A stretch of 64,000 nt of DNA from Aerococcus viridans (GCF_002871935.1 NZ_PNHQ01000001.1:114771-178770), one strand, 5' to 3'. Numbered from the stretch's first letter, positions 49,352 through 58,934 are shown. A program made the numbers and translations. The notes: generated by a model not told the origin, from the letters alone.

Positions 49352-50713
49352 CTATTGTTTCTTAGGGTCCTTCACAATAAATACTTCTTCATTTAAATGA
49401 TCAGAGAAAACTTCCTCTGTGCCTACATTTTCATCTACGACAGTTTTTTCATTGGTTTCTGGGTCTAATAAGATATAAGGCGATTGAATACTCGGATTGT
49501 GTGGTACTTTTTCTTCATCTGCTTCATATTTAGGCCGTTCTATACTTGAACGATCTACTACATCATCATCGTAGTCATTATTTTCTATAAAAGGATTTTC
49601 TCTTGGATCTCTCATGCCCTCTTCCTCCTTATTTTCAAACAATGTATAGGCATCCACTGTCCTATCATTGTCAATGGCTTCAATAATTTCTTGGCTATCT
49701 GTGGCATCTGGTGAAACTGAATAATAACCGTGTGCTTCTGCTCGTTCTTTTTTACGGGCTAAATATTGTTTTTCTAATTGTTGTTTGGTTACGCCACCTT
49801 CTTGTTCAGTGATGTAATCAATAGATTTAGTTAATCCATCCACAGCACGTTCAATATCCGTTGTTAAATGTACCGCAATCACTTCTGGGCGGTTGTTTAA
49901 ACGAATTGGGAAACTTGAAGCACCAATCCCGCGCGATACTACCATTTGTTTGTCAGGATTACCTGGCAAATAGAATACACCTGAAGTATATTTTGGTAAT
50001 TTTCCTTGGTTAGGGGCAAATAATCCCCCAATACCTGGTATACGGATTTGACCCCCATGAGCATGTCCTGATAAAACTAAATCCGGTGATTTGTTGATAT
50101 TTTCATGATACCGTAAGAAGGCTTCTGGATGATGCGCTAATAAGATCTTTGGTTGAGCCATTTGTTCAGTAGTCAATTCCACTGTTCTCAGTGCATCTCC
50201 AACTAAGAAATATTTGTTCATTTTATCATCTAAGCCCATTAAAGTCAGTGATTGCCCTCTATAGTTATAAGTAATTGCTCGGTCATTTAAATGAACAATA
50301 CCTGCTGCGCCCATGGTGCGAACCAAAAGGTTATGTTGCAATGATGCTGCATCATGGTTACCAAAAGTAGCAAATGTTGGCGCAATGTCAGTCAAAGCTT
50401 TAAAGAATGTAAACAAGGTCGCTTCATCTAAATCAGAAGCATCTGTTTGCACAATATCTCCGGTAATGGCGATGATATTTGGCTGAATGTTGTAGACGTG
50501 ATCTAAAATATCATTCAAGTTTACATTTTGGTCAGGCAAGTGTAAATCAGATAGGTGCGCAATGGTAAACCCATTTAAACTATCTTTGAAACGAGGATTC
50601 TCAACAAAATAATCTGTTGTGCCAACAGTATAGTTTTGCCACCTAACGTAAGCAGCACCTAGCGCTAAGGTACTCAAGCCTAATAATGTGTTGAAAGCCG
50701 ATTTTTTTGCCAT
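49352..50713 (-). CDS. Membrane-associated metallophosphoesterase (YkuE-like) with acidic tail
   Basis: 453-residue protein. A short N-terminal hydrophobic segment or signal (about 8-25) is followed by the phosphoesterase core (about 45-270) with AHLSDLHL, ITGDIV, FGNHDAAS, AHHPEAF and GHAHGGQIRIP metal-site motifs. The last ~175 residues are highly acidic, low-complexity and probably disordered, unlike the usual family member, which ends near 280-300 residues. Substrate unknown. Adjacent to a divergent uvrC. Confidence 0.88.
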   Translation of the reverse strand: MAKKSAFNTLLGLSTLALGAAYVRWQNYTVGTTDYFVENPRFKDSLNGFTIAHLSDLHLPDQNVNLNDILDHVYNIQPNIIAITGDIVQTDASDLDEATLFTFFKALTDIAPTFATFGNHDAASLQHNLLVRTMGAAGIVHLNDRAITYNYRGQSLTLMGLDDKMNKYFLVGDALRTVELTTEQMAQPKILLAHHPEAFLRYHENINKSPDLVLSGHAHGGQIRIPGIGGLFAPNQGKLPKYTSGVFYLPGNPDKQMVVSRGIGASSFPIRLNNRPEVIAVHLTTDIERAVDGLTKSIDYITEQEGGVTKQQLEKQYLARKKERAEAHGYYSVSPDATDSQEIIEAIDNDRTVDAYTLFENKEEEGMRDPRENPFIENNDYDDDVVDRSSIERPKYEADEEKVPHNPSIQSPYILLDPETNEKTVVDENVGTEEVFSDHLNEEVFIVKDPKKQ

Positions 50714-50955
50714 AACAATTCCTCCTTGGTTTCTATATCCATCGTAGACACATCCCGTAGTCTAGTAAAGCCTCTTTATCTATCTACATACGGTCTCTTA
50801 TAAAAGACCCGCCTGTACTTGTTAACTTTGATGTTTATTCTACCATATTCAAAGCAATCCTTATAATACAAAGGTGATTTATAGGTCATCTACTGATTGA
50901 ATACTCCATGGATTCACTAACACCACGCAATTTACTGCCAAAAAGCTTTTATGGG

Positions 50956-50964
50956 TGGTATAAT
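50956..50964 (+). promoter_or_regulatory. Extended -10 promoter of uvrC
   Basis: TGG TATAAT (TATAAT at 50959-50964) forms an extended -10 about 65 nt before uvrC. No strong -35 is visible. The rest of the 316-nt divergent gap contains only a short hairpin (GGTCT/AGACC near 50790-50812) with no T-run. Confidence 0.55.
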
Positions 50965-51029
50965 AATAGATTGAACAGACTTTTGTTACCTGATCGAACA
51001 CCGCTATACTAACGAAAGGAGACCAATTG

Positions 51030-52835
51030 ATGGCCAGTGAGTTAATTGAAAATACCCTAAAACTTTTACCAGCCTTGCCTGGTTGCTATATTATGAAAAA
51101 TGCGCAAGATCAAATTATTTATATTGGGAAGGCTAAAAATTTGAAGAATCGAGTACGTTCTTATTTCAAATCATCCCATACGGGTAAGACAGCGCAGCTT
51201 GTAAGCGAGATTCATCATTTCGATTATATTGTCACCCAAACCGATAAAGAGAGTTTGTTGTTGGAAATTAATCTCATTAAGAAACATCAACCTCACTATA
51301 ATATCCGGTTAAAACATGGCACCATGTATCCTTATATTAAGATTACCAAAGAACGTGACCCGCAAATGATCATTACATCCGTAGTTGAAGATGATGGTGG
51401 CGAATATTTTGGTCCCTATCCAAATATTTATGCGGCAACAGGTACACTCGATTTGCTCCAAAAAACTTATCCCTTACGTAAATGTGGGAAGAATGAAAAG
51501 CGTGCTTGTTTTTATTACCATCTAGGACAGTGTATTGGCCCTTGCGACCATGAAGTTTCTGTTGAAGAATATGAAACGCAAAAAGCCCGGATTCGTCGTT
51601 TTTTAAATGGTGATGTGAAGCATATTAAAGATGACCTAAAAACAAAAATGGTAGCAGCTTCAGAAGATTTACAGTTTGAACGTGCGGCTGAGTACCGTGA
51701 CCAAATCAATTATATTGAACAAACCGTAGAGCCACAAAATATTATGAGCAAGCAGTACAATGATCGTGATGTCTTTGCCTTTTACTTTGATAAAGGATGG
51801 ATTTCAATCCAGGTATTCTTACTACGACAATTTTCCATTATTAAACGCGACTCCGCTCTTTTCCCAGTTTATTCTGATCCTGAAGAAGAGTTAACCTCAT
51901 ATATCGTTCAATTCTATCAGGAAGCCAATCATACTAAGCCAAAAGAAATTCTAGTACCTGGTAATTTAGATAATCAATTGATAGCTGAAACAGTTGAGGT
52001 AAAAGTAGCAACCCCAAAACGCGGGGACAAGTTTAAGATGCTACAAATGGCAGAACGTAACGCGAAAATTGCCCACTTGGACAAATTTAGACTGTTAGCG
52101 ATGAAGGAACAAAAAACGACGGGGGCTATCGACCAATTATCGGAAGCTTTAAACTTACCATACTTGAAAGTGATTGAAAGCTTTGACCATTCCAATATTC
52201 AAGGAACTAACCCAGTATCCGCGATGGTCGTCTATGAAGATGGTCGTCCAAATAAGTCTATGTACCGAAAATATAAGATTAAAACGGTAGATGGGTCAAA
52301 CGAATTTGCGACCACACAAGAAGTCATTCGTCGCCGATATAGCCGTCTCTTAAAAGAAGATGGTCAATTGCCTGATTTGATATTGATGGATGGTGGGGCT
52401 ATAGAAGTAAATGCAGCTAGAGAAGTCTTAGAAGATGAACTTGGTTTGAATATACCAGTGGCTGGTATGGTCAAGGATGATAAACATAGGACAGCTAACC
52501 TAATCTATGGGGACCCTCTAGCAATTATACCACTTGACCCGCGGTCCCAAGCCTTCCATCTCTTACAACGAATTCAAGATGAGGTCCATCGGTTTGCCAT
52601 TACTTTCCACCGCAAGACTAGAAGTAAACAATCTTTTACCTCTAAACTGGATAATATTAGTGGTGTAGGTCCTAAAACCCGGACGAAAGTTCTAAGGCAT
52701 TTTAAAACAATGAAGGCCATCCGAGAAGCAACAATCGCAGATATACAATCCTTATCTATTCCAGAAAAAGTAGCCATAGAAATCCACAAAGCTGCTTGGG
52801 AGGGGCAAAAGAATAATCCTTATGACAATGAATGA
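51030..52835 (+). CDS. uvrC: Excinuclease ABC subunit C
   Basis: 601-residue nuclease that makes the incisions in nucleotide excision repair. N-terminal GIY-YIG-type domain (LPGCYIMKNAQDQIIYIGKAKNL), central UvrB-contact motif, RNase H-like C-terminal endonuclease and the helix-hairpin-helix near the end (NISGVGPKTRTKVL). The start at ATG 51030 is preferred to a TTG one codon earlier because AAAGGAG is 8-9 nt before it. Ends in TGA. Confidence 0.97.
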   Translation: MASELIENTLKLLPALPGCYIMKNAQDQIIYIGKAKNLKNRVRSYFKSSHTGKTAQLVSEIHHFDYIVTQTDKESLLLEINLIKKHQPHYNIRLKHGTMYPYIKITKERDPQMIITSVVEDDGGEYFGPYPNIYAATGTLDLLQKTYPLRKCGKNEKRACFYYHLGQCIGPCDHEVSVEEYETQKARIRRFLNGDVKHIKDDLKTKMVAASEDLQFERAAEYRDQINYIEQTVEPQNIMSKQYNDRDVFAFYFDKGWISIQVFLLRQFSIIKRDSALFPVYSDPEEELTSYIVQFYQEANHTKPKEILVPGNLDNQLIAETVEVKVATPKRGDKFKMLQMAERNAKIAHLDKFRLLAMKEQKTTGAIDQLSEALNLPYLKVIESFDHSNIQGTNPVSAMVVYEDGRPNKSMYRKYKIKTVDGSNEFATTQEVIRRRYSRLLKEDGQLPDLILMDGGAIEVNAAREVLEDELGLNIPVAGMVKDDKHRTANLIYGDPLAIIPLDPRSQAFHLLQRIQDEVHRFAITFHRKTRSKQSFTSKLDNISGVGPKTRTKVLRHFKTMKAIREATIADIQSLSIPEKVAIEIHKAAWEGQKNNPYDNE

Positions 52836-52906
52836 GTAAATAAGGGAAACAATGCAGAAACAAGTCCACTAGACTTAGACCAAGCTATTCATCCTGATAA
52901 TTAAAC

Positions 52907-52955
52907 TAAAAAAGACGATTACCCATTCTCACTTGAATGGATAATCGTCTTTTCT
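52907..52955. terminator. Bidirectional terminator between uvrC and the yvrJ-like gene
   Basis: AAAAGACGATTA and TAATCGTCTTTT (12-bp stem with a long, partly paired loop) carry T-runs on both strands. It ends uvrC on the plus strand and the small gene on the minus strand. Confidence 0.88.
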
Positions 52956-53089
52956 TATTTTGCTAGTTTTTCTACGGCTGCAATTAGGTCATCAAGCTTT
53001 TTCTCGGTTCGTGTCATTAAATAGATAGACACAAATATAGGAAAACCAACATTGCCAATCAGCTGCATGGAAACATCTAACATATCCAA
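52955..53089 (-). CDS. yvrJ: YvrJ-family small membrane peptide
   Basis: 44-residue product with a single hydrophobic segment: MQLIGNVGFPIFVSIYLM, then charged RTEKKLDDLIAAVEKL. The N-G-F-P motif and the charged helix after the membrane segment are the YvrJ pattern. TTG at 53087-53089 is preferred (8 nt from a strong AAGGAGG); an ATG at 53081-53083 is also possible (42 residues, spacing 14). Role unknown. It lies between the terminator and the DUF975 gene. Confidence 0.72.
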   Translation of the reverse strand: MDMLDVSMQLIGNVGFPIFVSIYLMTRTEKKLDDLIAAVEKLAK

Positions 53090-53151
53090 AACCACCACCT
53101 CCTTATCAAAAGGAACGATGACGGTTTGATTGATGACAAGTATTTGATTAT

Positions 53152-54888
53152 TTATTTTTTATCTGGATCAATTTCCGGATCATAGTCTACGTCTTTTTCA
53201 AAGTCGTCCGGATTCAACATGCCATCCTCGCCGCTCTCAGCTTTATCTACGGCTATAATCATATCTTTGGCATCTTCAACTTTACCAAAATCAGTTCGAT
53301 CTGGCGTATTGTAACCCATAATGTTATATGGCTTCTTGTCAAATGGTTGATCATCAACTCGGTCATTTGTTGCCTCTTGACCCCCAACAACATAGGAATG
53401 TCGAACAGCTTTAGATTCAGAGGCTGGACTAGCATTTAAATCAAAGTGTGGTTTCTCTTCCTTTGGTCTTGCTTGATTATAATCAGAAGCTTCCACAGTA
53501 AAGTGGTCACGTACTGCTGAAATTGGTCGCTCACTAGCTGTATAAGTCGCCACGTGAGGTTGACGTACATTAGGTTCTTGCCCTATTTGATAGGACCCAC
53601 GTAAGGCTGAAGAACCAGTCATATTGTTATCTACTACTTGATTTTCTGCTTTATATTCATCAGATTCAACGTCTGTTTCAGCCGGCGTTTCACTAGTAGT
53701 TTCTTCGTCTTTACCAGCTTTCTCTTCATCTGCTAGCGAGAAAACAGCGGCAGCTCCGCCACTTTCACTAACATGATTATCTGCTTCAACTGGATGCACG
53801 TTAGTTGAATTTTTCTCCGTTTCAGCTTCGCTAACTGCTTGATTAGCAGCTATACCCGTTGCTACATCATTCGCTGGATGAATAGCTGTCGCATTTTCCG
53901 TAAAAGCTGGACGTTGTGCTGTATGATAGTTATTAACTGGTGTATCAGGTGTAAGGTCTAATTCTGGAAACGCCCGGTCTAAATCATCACCATAATCATC
54001 CGTAATTAAACGATACAATAAGGCAGTTGCGACCATTTGACGGATAGAATATTTGATTGAGAATACTATCAAGGCTATAGTTGCGATAACCGCTAAGACA
54101 CCAATTAATATACCCCCATTTTGAAGGAATAAACCAAAAATCGTTAAAGCACCAAACATCACGATCGCTAATAAGATTGGATAAATGGCATTTTGGAAAC
54201 TAATCCAAAATAGGGTCCACTTATTTCCCTTCATCATCACTTTAGAAACTTTCAATGGTTTTTTACCACCGATACGGTCATTATCAAATAGTAGGTAGTT
54301 ATTCATTGCTAAACGTAGCGTAATAATCGTGATAAAAATGACATACAGTAAGGCAAATAGGGTAACGAGTCCTACAAAAACCCCCGCTAAACCAGATGCA
54401 TCCCCTCCTGTGAAATCAGTTGGTGGCGTTAATGGTGCACCAATGAGATAAAAAATAGCTGCGCCAACTAGCCCAAGCACAACAGCAATTAGAATCGTCC
54501 ATAAGGTGAAAACGGCGATGTAGATGATTTGATTCCAAATATTACGGAAATAACGTCTTTGGAAAGGTTCAAAAATGTTCCCAATATGGAAACGATCTTC
54601 ATCTACTAATCGTAAAACCGACCAATCAACCCCTAATTGTAACGGTAAAGAGATAAATACACTGATTAATAATGAAGCAATACCAGCAACCGCTCCCATT
54701 GTTCCTGACATCGTTGTTGTACTAGATGAATCTCCCGTTCCTGTAATCATTTCAATTGCCCAAGTAATAAAACCAGTAATAACGCCAGTAATTAAAGTCG
54801 CACCCAAAATGGCCAGAGTGTTCCCTTGCTGGATAGCACTCGCTTCCTTATTAATCTCAGAAGCCTTTTGTGGAATTTTATAAGACAT
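53152..54888 (-). CDS. DUF975 membrane protein with long acidic tail
   Basis: 578-residue protein. The first ~290 residues have about six hydrophobic segments (MSYKIPQKASEINKEASAIQ start, then repeated segments) in the DUF975 arrangement. The remaining ~285 residues are charged, low-complexity and probably disordered. The ATG at 54886-54888 is chosen because AAGGAG is 8 nt before it. DUF975 is a family of unknown role in Firmicutes membranes. The tail is long for the family as I know it. Confidence 0.72.
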   Translation of the reverse strand: MSYKIPQKASEINKEASAIQQGNTLAILGATLITGVITGFITWAIEMITGTGDSSSTTTMSGTMGAVAGIASLLISVFISLPLQLGVDWSVLRLVDEDRFHIGNIFEPFQRRYFRNIWNQIIYIAVFTLWTILIAVVLGLVGAAIFYLIGAPLTPPTDFTGGDASGLAGVFVGLVTLFALLYVIFITIITLRLAMNNYLLFDNDRIGGKKPLKVSKVMMKGNKWTLFWISFQNAIYPILLAIVMFGALTIFGLFLQNGGILIGVLAVIATIALIVFSIKYSIRQMVATALLYRLITDDYGDDLDRAFPELDLTPDTPVNNYHTAQRPAFTENATAIHPANDVATGIAANQAVSEAETEKNSTNVHPVEADNHVSESGGAAAVFSLADEEKAGKDEETTSETPAETDVESDEYKAENQVVDNNMTGSSALRGSYQIGQEPNVRQPHVATYTASERPISAVRDHFTVEASDYNQARPKEEKPHFDLNASPASESKAVRHSYVVGGQEATNDRVDDQPFDKKPYNIMGYNTPDRTDFGKVEDAKDMIIAVDKAESGEDGMLNPDDFEKDVDYDPEIDPDKK

Positions 54889-55007
54889 TTGACACACTCC
54901 TTTTGTTCATCCGTTTCAATTTGATCACTTACATTTTTTCTGATGTATGCAATAAATACTATATATATGATTATACATGAAAATCATTCAAACATTGAAA
55001 GAAAAGG

Positions 55008-56020
55008 TCATTTTCCTTCAATATCAGCCATGGTTGATAAGCCAAAGTTTTTTCTAAACCGTATACCAATTTCTCGTAATGCATCTTCAGATTGCGGCAA
55101 TATCCCTATTTTATCTACAAAGCCATGGTCTAAACCGCGATAGCGGAAAAAGGAAATTGGTACACCATTAGTTACTAAACGCTTCGCATAGGCTTCTGAC
55201 TCAATGCGTAAGAAATCATATTCTGCTGTCACAATAATCGTTGGCGGCATTTGTTGAATCGTTTTATTCGAAGCAAATAATGGCGATACTAGTGGGTCTT
55301 TAAGGTCTACATCTTTAGCATATAATTTATTAATATAATGCACACCAATACCCAGTGACTTAACGATAAAGGTAATCATTTCATCATTATCGTGGATATC
55401 ATATTCATCTAGCGACCACTTATATTCTGCTGTTTCCTTCATCGCCATATTAACGATAGGGTAGAGAAGAATTTGTTGTTTAATCCAATGATTATCTGAC
55501 TCAATATCAAAAATAGTCATAGCCGTGGCAATATTAGCGCCCGACGAATCTCCCATAACAGCTATTTTTTCTTGGTCTACACCTAGTAAATCAGCGTTAT
55601 CCCGAATCCACCCTAACATAGCCAATCCATCTATTAAAGCATGGGGAAAAGGTTTTTCTGGTGCTAGACTATACGGAAATGCCACAACAACTGCACCGGT
55701 TTTATGCGCAATCCCTCTACAAGTGTTCTTTACCGTCTCAAAGGTGGTCCCTATGAAGCCACCCCCATGTATATAGAGTATGACAGGTGCTTTCTCTGCT
55801 GATCCTTGGCTTTCATCCGGATAAAACACCCGAGCGCGCATTAACCGTTCTTCAATTGGCCCCCTACATCAGAGGTGGGCAGTTTTTTGACAATAAATTC
55901 ACCATTTGGAAAAGTCCGCTTCGTATAACGCTTTTGCATTAACTTCACTTGTTCATAATACCTTGAATCTGCTTGTATACGAGGTCGTCTCTGCCGTCCC
56001 AATGTTTGAATAATGCCCAT
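55008..56020 (-). pseudogene. Alpha/beta hydrolase (carboxylesterase-type) split by a one-base frameshift
   Basis: The 5' part (56020 down to 55841) reads MGIIQTLGRQRRPRIQADSR... to KKLPTSDVGG, then a stop. The 3' part (55008-55841) is an esterase with the oxyanion motif IHGGGFIGT, GDSSGAN (nucleophile elbow), an Asp/Glu near VTAEYDF and the His in GLDHGF. Adding one G to the run of five G at about 55860-55864 gives DVGGPIEERLMRARVF in one frame, which restores a full ~337-residue enzyme. A one-base loss or a sequencing error is likely. The start ATG at 56018-56020 follows GGAG. Confidence 0.78.
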
Positions 56021-56128
56021 AGCAATCTCCTTTCTAAACACCAACCTTTATAACTTATTTTAGATGACCATTTTCGTATTTTCAAGAAATGCCCTTTCAG
56101 CCATACTTTTAACTGACTGTAAATTTTT

Positions 56129-56157
56129 AAAAAAAGCACCTAGAGTCGGACTAGTGC
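56129..56157 (-). terminator. Terminator of the TIGR02206-type gene
   Basis: Minus-strand GCAC-TAG and CTA-G-GTGC arms (one bulge) with a 7-nt loop followed by T7. It lies about 40 nt past the stop codon. Confidence 0.75.
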
Positions 56158-56193
56158 CAACTCAGTGTGCGAAGATGTTTTCTCTGAAAGTAG

Positions 56194-56940
56194 CTAGGCA
56201 AAGTAGTTGAAGATACCGTAGCCAAGTAAAAATAATAACGAGGTAAAGACAAAGTTTCCTACTGCATAGGTTGAAAAGTTGACTTTATATAAAATTGGTA
56301 GCGGTCGATATTTCATATAGAAATAATTCCCGTCTGTTGATCGGTTAACCACTAATGCTACTAACCAGTAAATAACAAAGGCAACTAGTGAAAGGATTAA
56401 ACCTCGAAAGGATGGTAACCAGCCGGTAGTAAAATAAGCAAAATAGGGAATTAAAATCGTTATGACATGGTTTAAGAAATAACTTAATCCCGAAATATGA
56501 TAGATTTTGTTGATGCGACTGGGCATGAAGAAGGAGAAGTAGGCAAACAAGCCAAAATAGAATAAGACTTGCATGATCATTTGATTTCCTGTTACTAAGT
56601 AAAACATCCCCATAATCGTGGATATTCGGCAAATATGTAATGGTAAGGCTTGCTTTAAGTCAAATTTTGTTTCGAAATAATACCAAGAATATAAAAGAAT
56701 CTGTTGCAAAAGAGAAATAGTAAACATTACGCGGCCAATGGCGACTTGATAAGTATAAATAAAGTCTCTAAATATAAACATAGCAAACAAAATAACGAAG
56801 AAGGCTAATAAATATAATATATGTGCCAGTGAAAATGCATTAATAAAAGGCGCATCAATACTGACACAACTCAAGTAAATCTTCTCTTTGAGATCAATAT
56901 GTCTAGCGCTTTGACTTGTGTGTTTATCCCATGATTCCAT
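56194..56940 (-). CDS. TIGR02206-family membrane protein (YwaF-like)
   Basis: 248-residue polytopic protein with seven hydrophobic segments. The motif LPLHICRISTIMGMFYLVTGN and the ending VNRSTDGNYFYMKYRP are typical of the TIGR02206/YwaF family of unknown role. ATG at 56938-56940. Upstream of the frameshifted hydrolase gene. Confidence 0.8.
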   Translation of the reverse strand: MESWDKHTSQSARHIDLKEKIYLSCVSIDAPFINAFSLAHILYLLAFFVILFAMFIFRDFIYTYQVAIGRVMFTISLLQQILLYSWYYFETKFDLKQALPLHICRISTIMGMFYLVTGNQMIMQVLFYFGLFAYFSFFMPSRINKIYHISGLSYFLNHVITILIPYFAYFTTGWLPSFRGLILSLVAFVIYWLVALVVNRSTDGNYFYMKYRPLPILYKVNFSTYAVGNFVFTSLLFLLGYGIFNYFA

Positions 56941-57145
56941 GAAATCTTCACCATTATCCTTTCAATCCCATTCAAATAGTTTACATCCATCAATCTTCCT
57001 AGTAAAAGGTAATTATACAGTAGCAATCACAATTCAATTTCATCTTAACAGAGCCTTTCTAATTTGCTCAAGTAGAAAAGGCATCTGTAACGTGTTGTTT
57101 TTGTAAATAACTCATTTACCTATTTTTTACAATTGATAAGTTAAT

Positions 57146-57193
57146 AAAAAGGCTTTAAAATGCCAATATGTATGGACATTTTAGAGCCTTTTA
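57146..57193 (-). terminator. Terminator closing the barnase-barstar operon
   Basis: AAAAGGCTCTAAAATG and CATTTTAAAGCCTTTT form a long imperfect stem with T-run on the minus strand, about 25 nt after the stop of the last gene of the operon. Confidence 0.85.
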
Positions 57194-57217
57194 TAAATAT
57201 CTATTGGTTGTTTAATC

Positions 57218-58030
57218 TTAGCCTAACGCTGCAATTTCACGATCCATCTGTAAGACTATTGTGGCCAGCATATCACGCTCATAGCTAAATCGTCCACTAC
57301 GAAAATGATAATCAATATTTTGTCGCGTCATATAGGTCATATTGGCAATTGCTGTAGCATAGCCTTTTTTAAACAGACCAGTGATAAAGTATTTCTTTTT
57401 ATCTACTTGGTCAAAAATCTCTAGCCATTTACTGGTTTTCCGAGCTGAAAAATTAATATCTGACATCGATAATAATTTTTCATCATCCGCATATAAGACT
57501 TGCTTGGTCTGATCTAAGCTAATCAAGTCTTCACTTAGAAAATCTTGGGTGAGCATGCTACCATCTACATAAACAGGGGCTTGAATTTCATAAAGGAATG
57601 CTAATACCCGGGCAACTGGTGTTTGATTTCGGACAATATTTTGCCAATTAATTAATTGCATATTTAACAAACTATCTTCAAAGAAATTGGCATTATATAA
57701 AATATAACCCTCGCCTAATTTTTGTGCTTCTTCTAATACTTGTTCAGAATAGGTCAAGGACTGAGCAATATCTTCAGATAGACCTAGCCCGCCATTAATA
57801 TGAATGGGGTAAATTGCCTGTTGTAATAATCGGTAGTATAAATATGCGGACATGCCATCAGCAAACAATATAGATTGTTTGTGAATCGCATGGTCTAATT
57901 GTACATTGTCAGACATTAAGACTGGTTGGAATTTACTTTTAATCATCTTGTGCGCTTGATTGATAATCTCAAGTGCTATCTGCTGATCTTTAATTGCCAC
58001 CTCATAGGCTAATGTTAACATTACACCCAT
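57218..58030 (-). CDS. Uncharacterised protein (possibly SatD-like) in the barnase operon
   Basis: 270-residue protein without membrane segments. The region ILFADGMSAYLYYRLLQQ and PIHINGGLGLSEDIA faintly recalls the SatD family, but the match is weak. It begins MGVMLTLAYEVAIKD and lies 55 nt downstream of barstar on the same strand. It may be co-transcribed with the RNase pair. Function not assigned. Confidence 0.55.
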   Translation of the reverse strand: MGVMLTLAYEVAIKDQQIALEIINQAHKMIKSKFQPVLMSDNVQLDHAIHKQSILFADGMSAYLYYRLLQQAIYPIHINGGLGLSEDIAQSLTYSEQVLEEAQKLGEGYILYNANFFEDSLLNMQLINWQNIVRNQTPVARVLAFLYEIQAPVYVDGSMLTQDFLSEDLISLDQTKQVLYADDEKLLSMSDINFSARKTSKWLEIFDQVDKKKYFITGLFKKGYATAIANMTYMTRQNIDYHFRSGRFSYERDMLATIVLQMDREIAALG

Positions 58031-58085
58031 TTCTTCCCTCCTTTAATCATTTGTTCTCTTCGTTAAGACTTGCTTTGTCTTCATC

Positions 58086-58355
58086 TTACCTAAGAATGGT
58101 CAAGAATGCATTCTTTTCTTCTATATCCATTAATAATTTGACGAATTTTTTTGTATAATCACTTCCAATATGATCTGCTAATATATCTAAGTTTAGAAGA
58201 TAGATATTGGTGATTTCTTTTCGTGAAGTGAGCATATCATTTAAGGCATCTAGATTAGCACCATAATAACTAGGAAAGTCTAATGCTTTTGCGATGTAGT
58301 CGTGCAATTCCTTTTTCCCATAAAGGTCTCGGCCATCAATAATAAGTGTTTGCAT
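58086..58355 (-). CDS. Barstar-like ribonuclease inhibitor
   Basis: 89-residue protein with the barstar fold signature: FPSYYGANLDALNDMLTS, matching barstar YYGENLDALWDCLTG, including both Asp (D35, D39 of barstar) that block the RNase active site. Trp38 is replaced by Asn. The start ATG 58353-58355 lies 8 nt after GGAG. It lies directly downstream of the barnase-like gene (18 nt), as an immunity gene for a co-expressed toxin. Confidence 0.92.
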   Translation of the reverse strand: MQTLIIDGRDLYGKKELHDYIAKALDFPSYYGANLDALNDMLTSRKEITNIYLLNLDILADHIGSDYTKKFVKLLMDIEEKNAFLTILR

Positions 58356-58373
58356 ACTGGTCACTCCTTGTCA

Positions 58374-58934
58374 TTAATAGAGCTGTTCGAAGGATTCATA
58401 GTGATCATCTGTATAGTAGATATCGCCGTCATCGGAAAAAATGATCCGCTCAGCTCCTCTAAAGCCACCGTCATAGTTGACATCTGCTTCTCGGTATTCA
58501 TCTTCTTCTGGCAGTAGTCCTTCATAATTACCAAAGTAGTCGCCGCCTATCGACATACCTTCTGCAACTTCCCATAAGTTCCCTTCGCTAGATACCCAAC
58601 CAAGGTCTTCAGCTTCTGATTTGCTGATAAAATTTTCTGGTAACTTATCAAATTCATCAATATATGCAGCAACTTCTTCTGGGCTTGTGTATGCCCCATC
58701 CTCTGATACTTGAATTTGATCTGTAGCCGTATTTGTTTGTTGGGTTGTTTCTTGGATTGATTCACTTGTTTCAACTTGCGTTTGGTTATTCTGGCTATTG
58801 CCTTGATTATTATTTGTCCAAGTTTCTTGTGAAGCATAAACTGTAAGTGCAGCTATGATTATTCCTATCATCGTCTTAGGGTTTTTGATCAGTCGTTGGA
58901 TAGTCTCCAACTGATCTTTTTGCGGATTCATCAT
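58374..58934 (-). CDS. Barnase-like secreted or membrane-anchored ribonuclease
   Basis: 186-residue protein. A short cytoplasmic N-terminus, a hydrophobic segment (21-35) and a Gln/Asn/Thr-rich linker (about 36-78) precede a barnase domain (about 84-186). The domain matches barnase at EFDKLPENFISKSEAEDLGW and READVNYDGGFRGAERI. All four barnase catalytic residues are present with the same spacing: K105 (K27), E149 (E73), R163 (R87) and H178 (H102). Unlike classical barnase, the domain is strongly acidic. Whether the hydrophobic segment is a cleaved signal or a membrane anchor cannot be told. Start ATG at 58932-58934 after GGAGGGGG. Confidence 0.92.
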   Translation of the reverse strand: MMNPQKDQLETIQRLIKNPKTMIGIIIAALTVYASQETWTNNNQGNSQNNQTQVETSESIQETTQQTNTATDQIQVSEDGAYTSPEEVAAYIDEFDKLPENFISKSEAEDLGWVSSEGNLWEVAEGMSIGGDYFGNYEGLLPEEDEYREADVNYDGGFRGAERIIFSDDGDIYYTDDHYESFEQLY

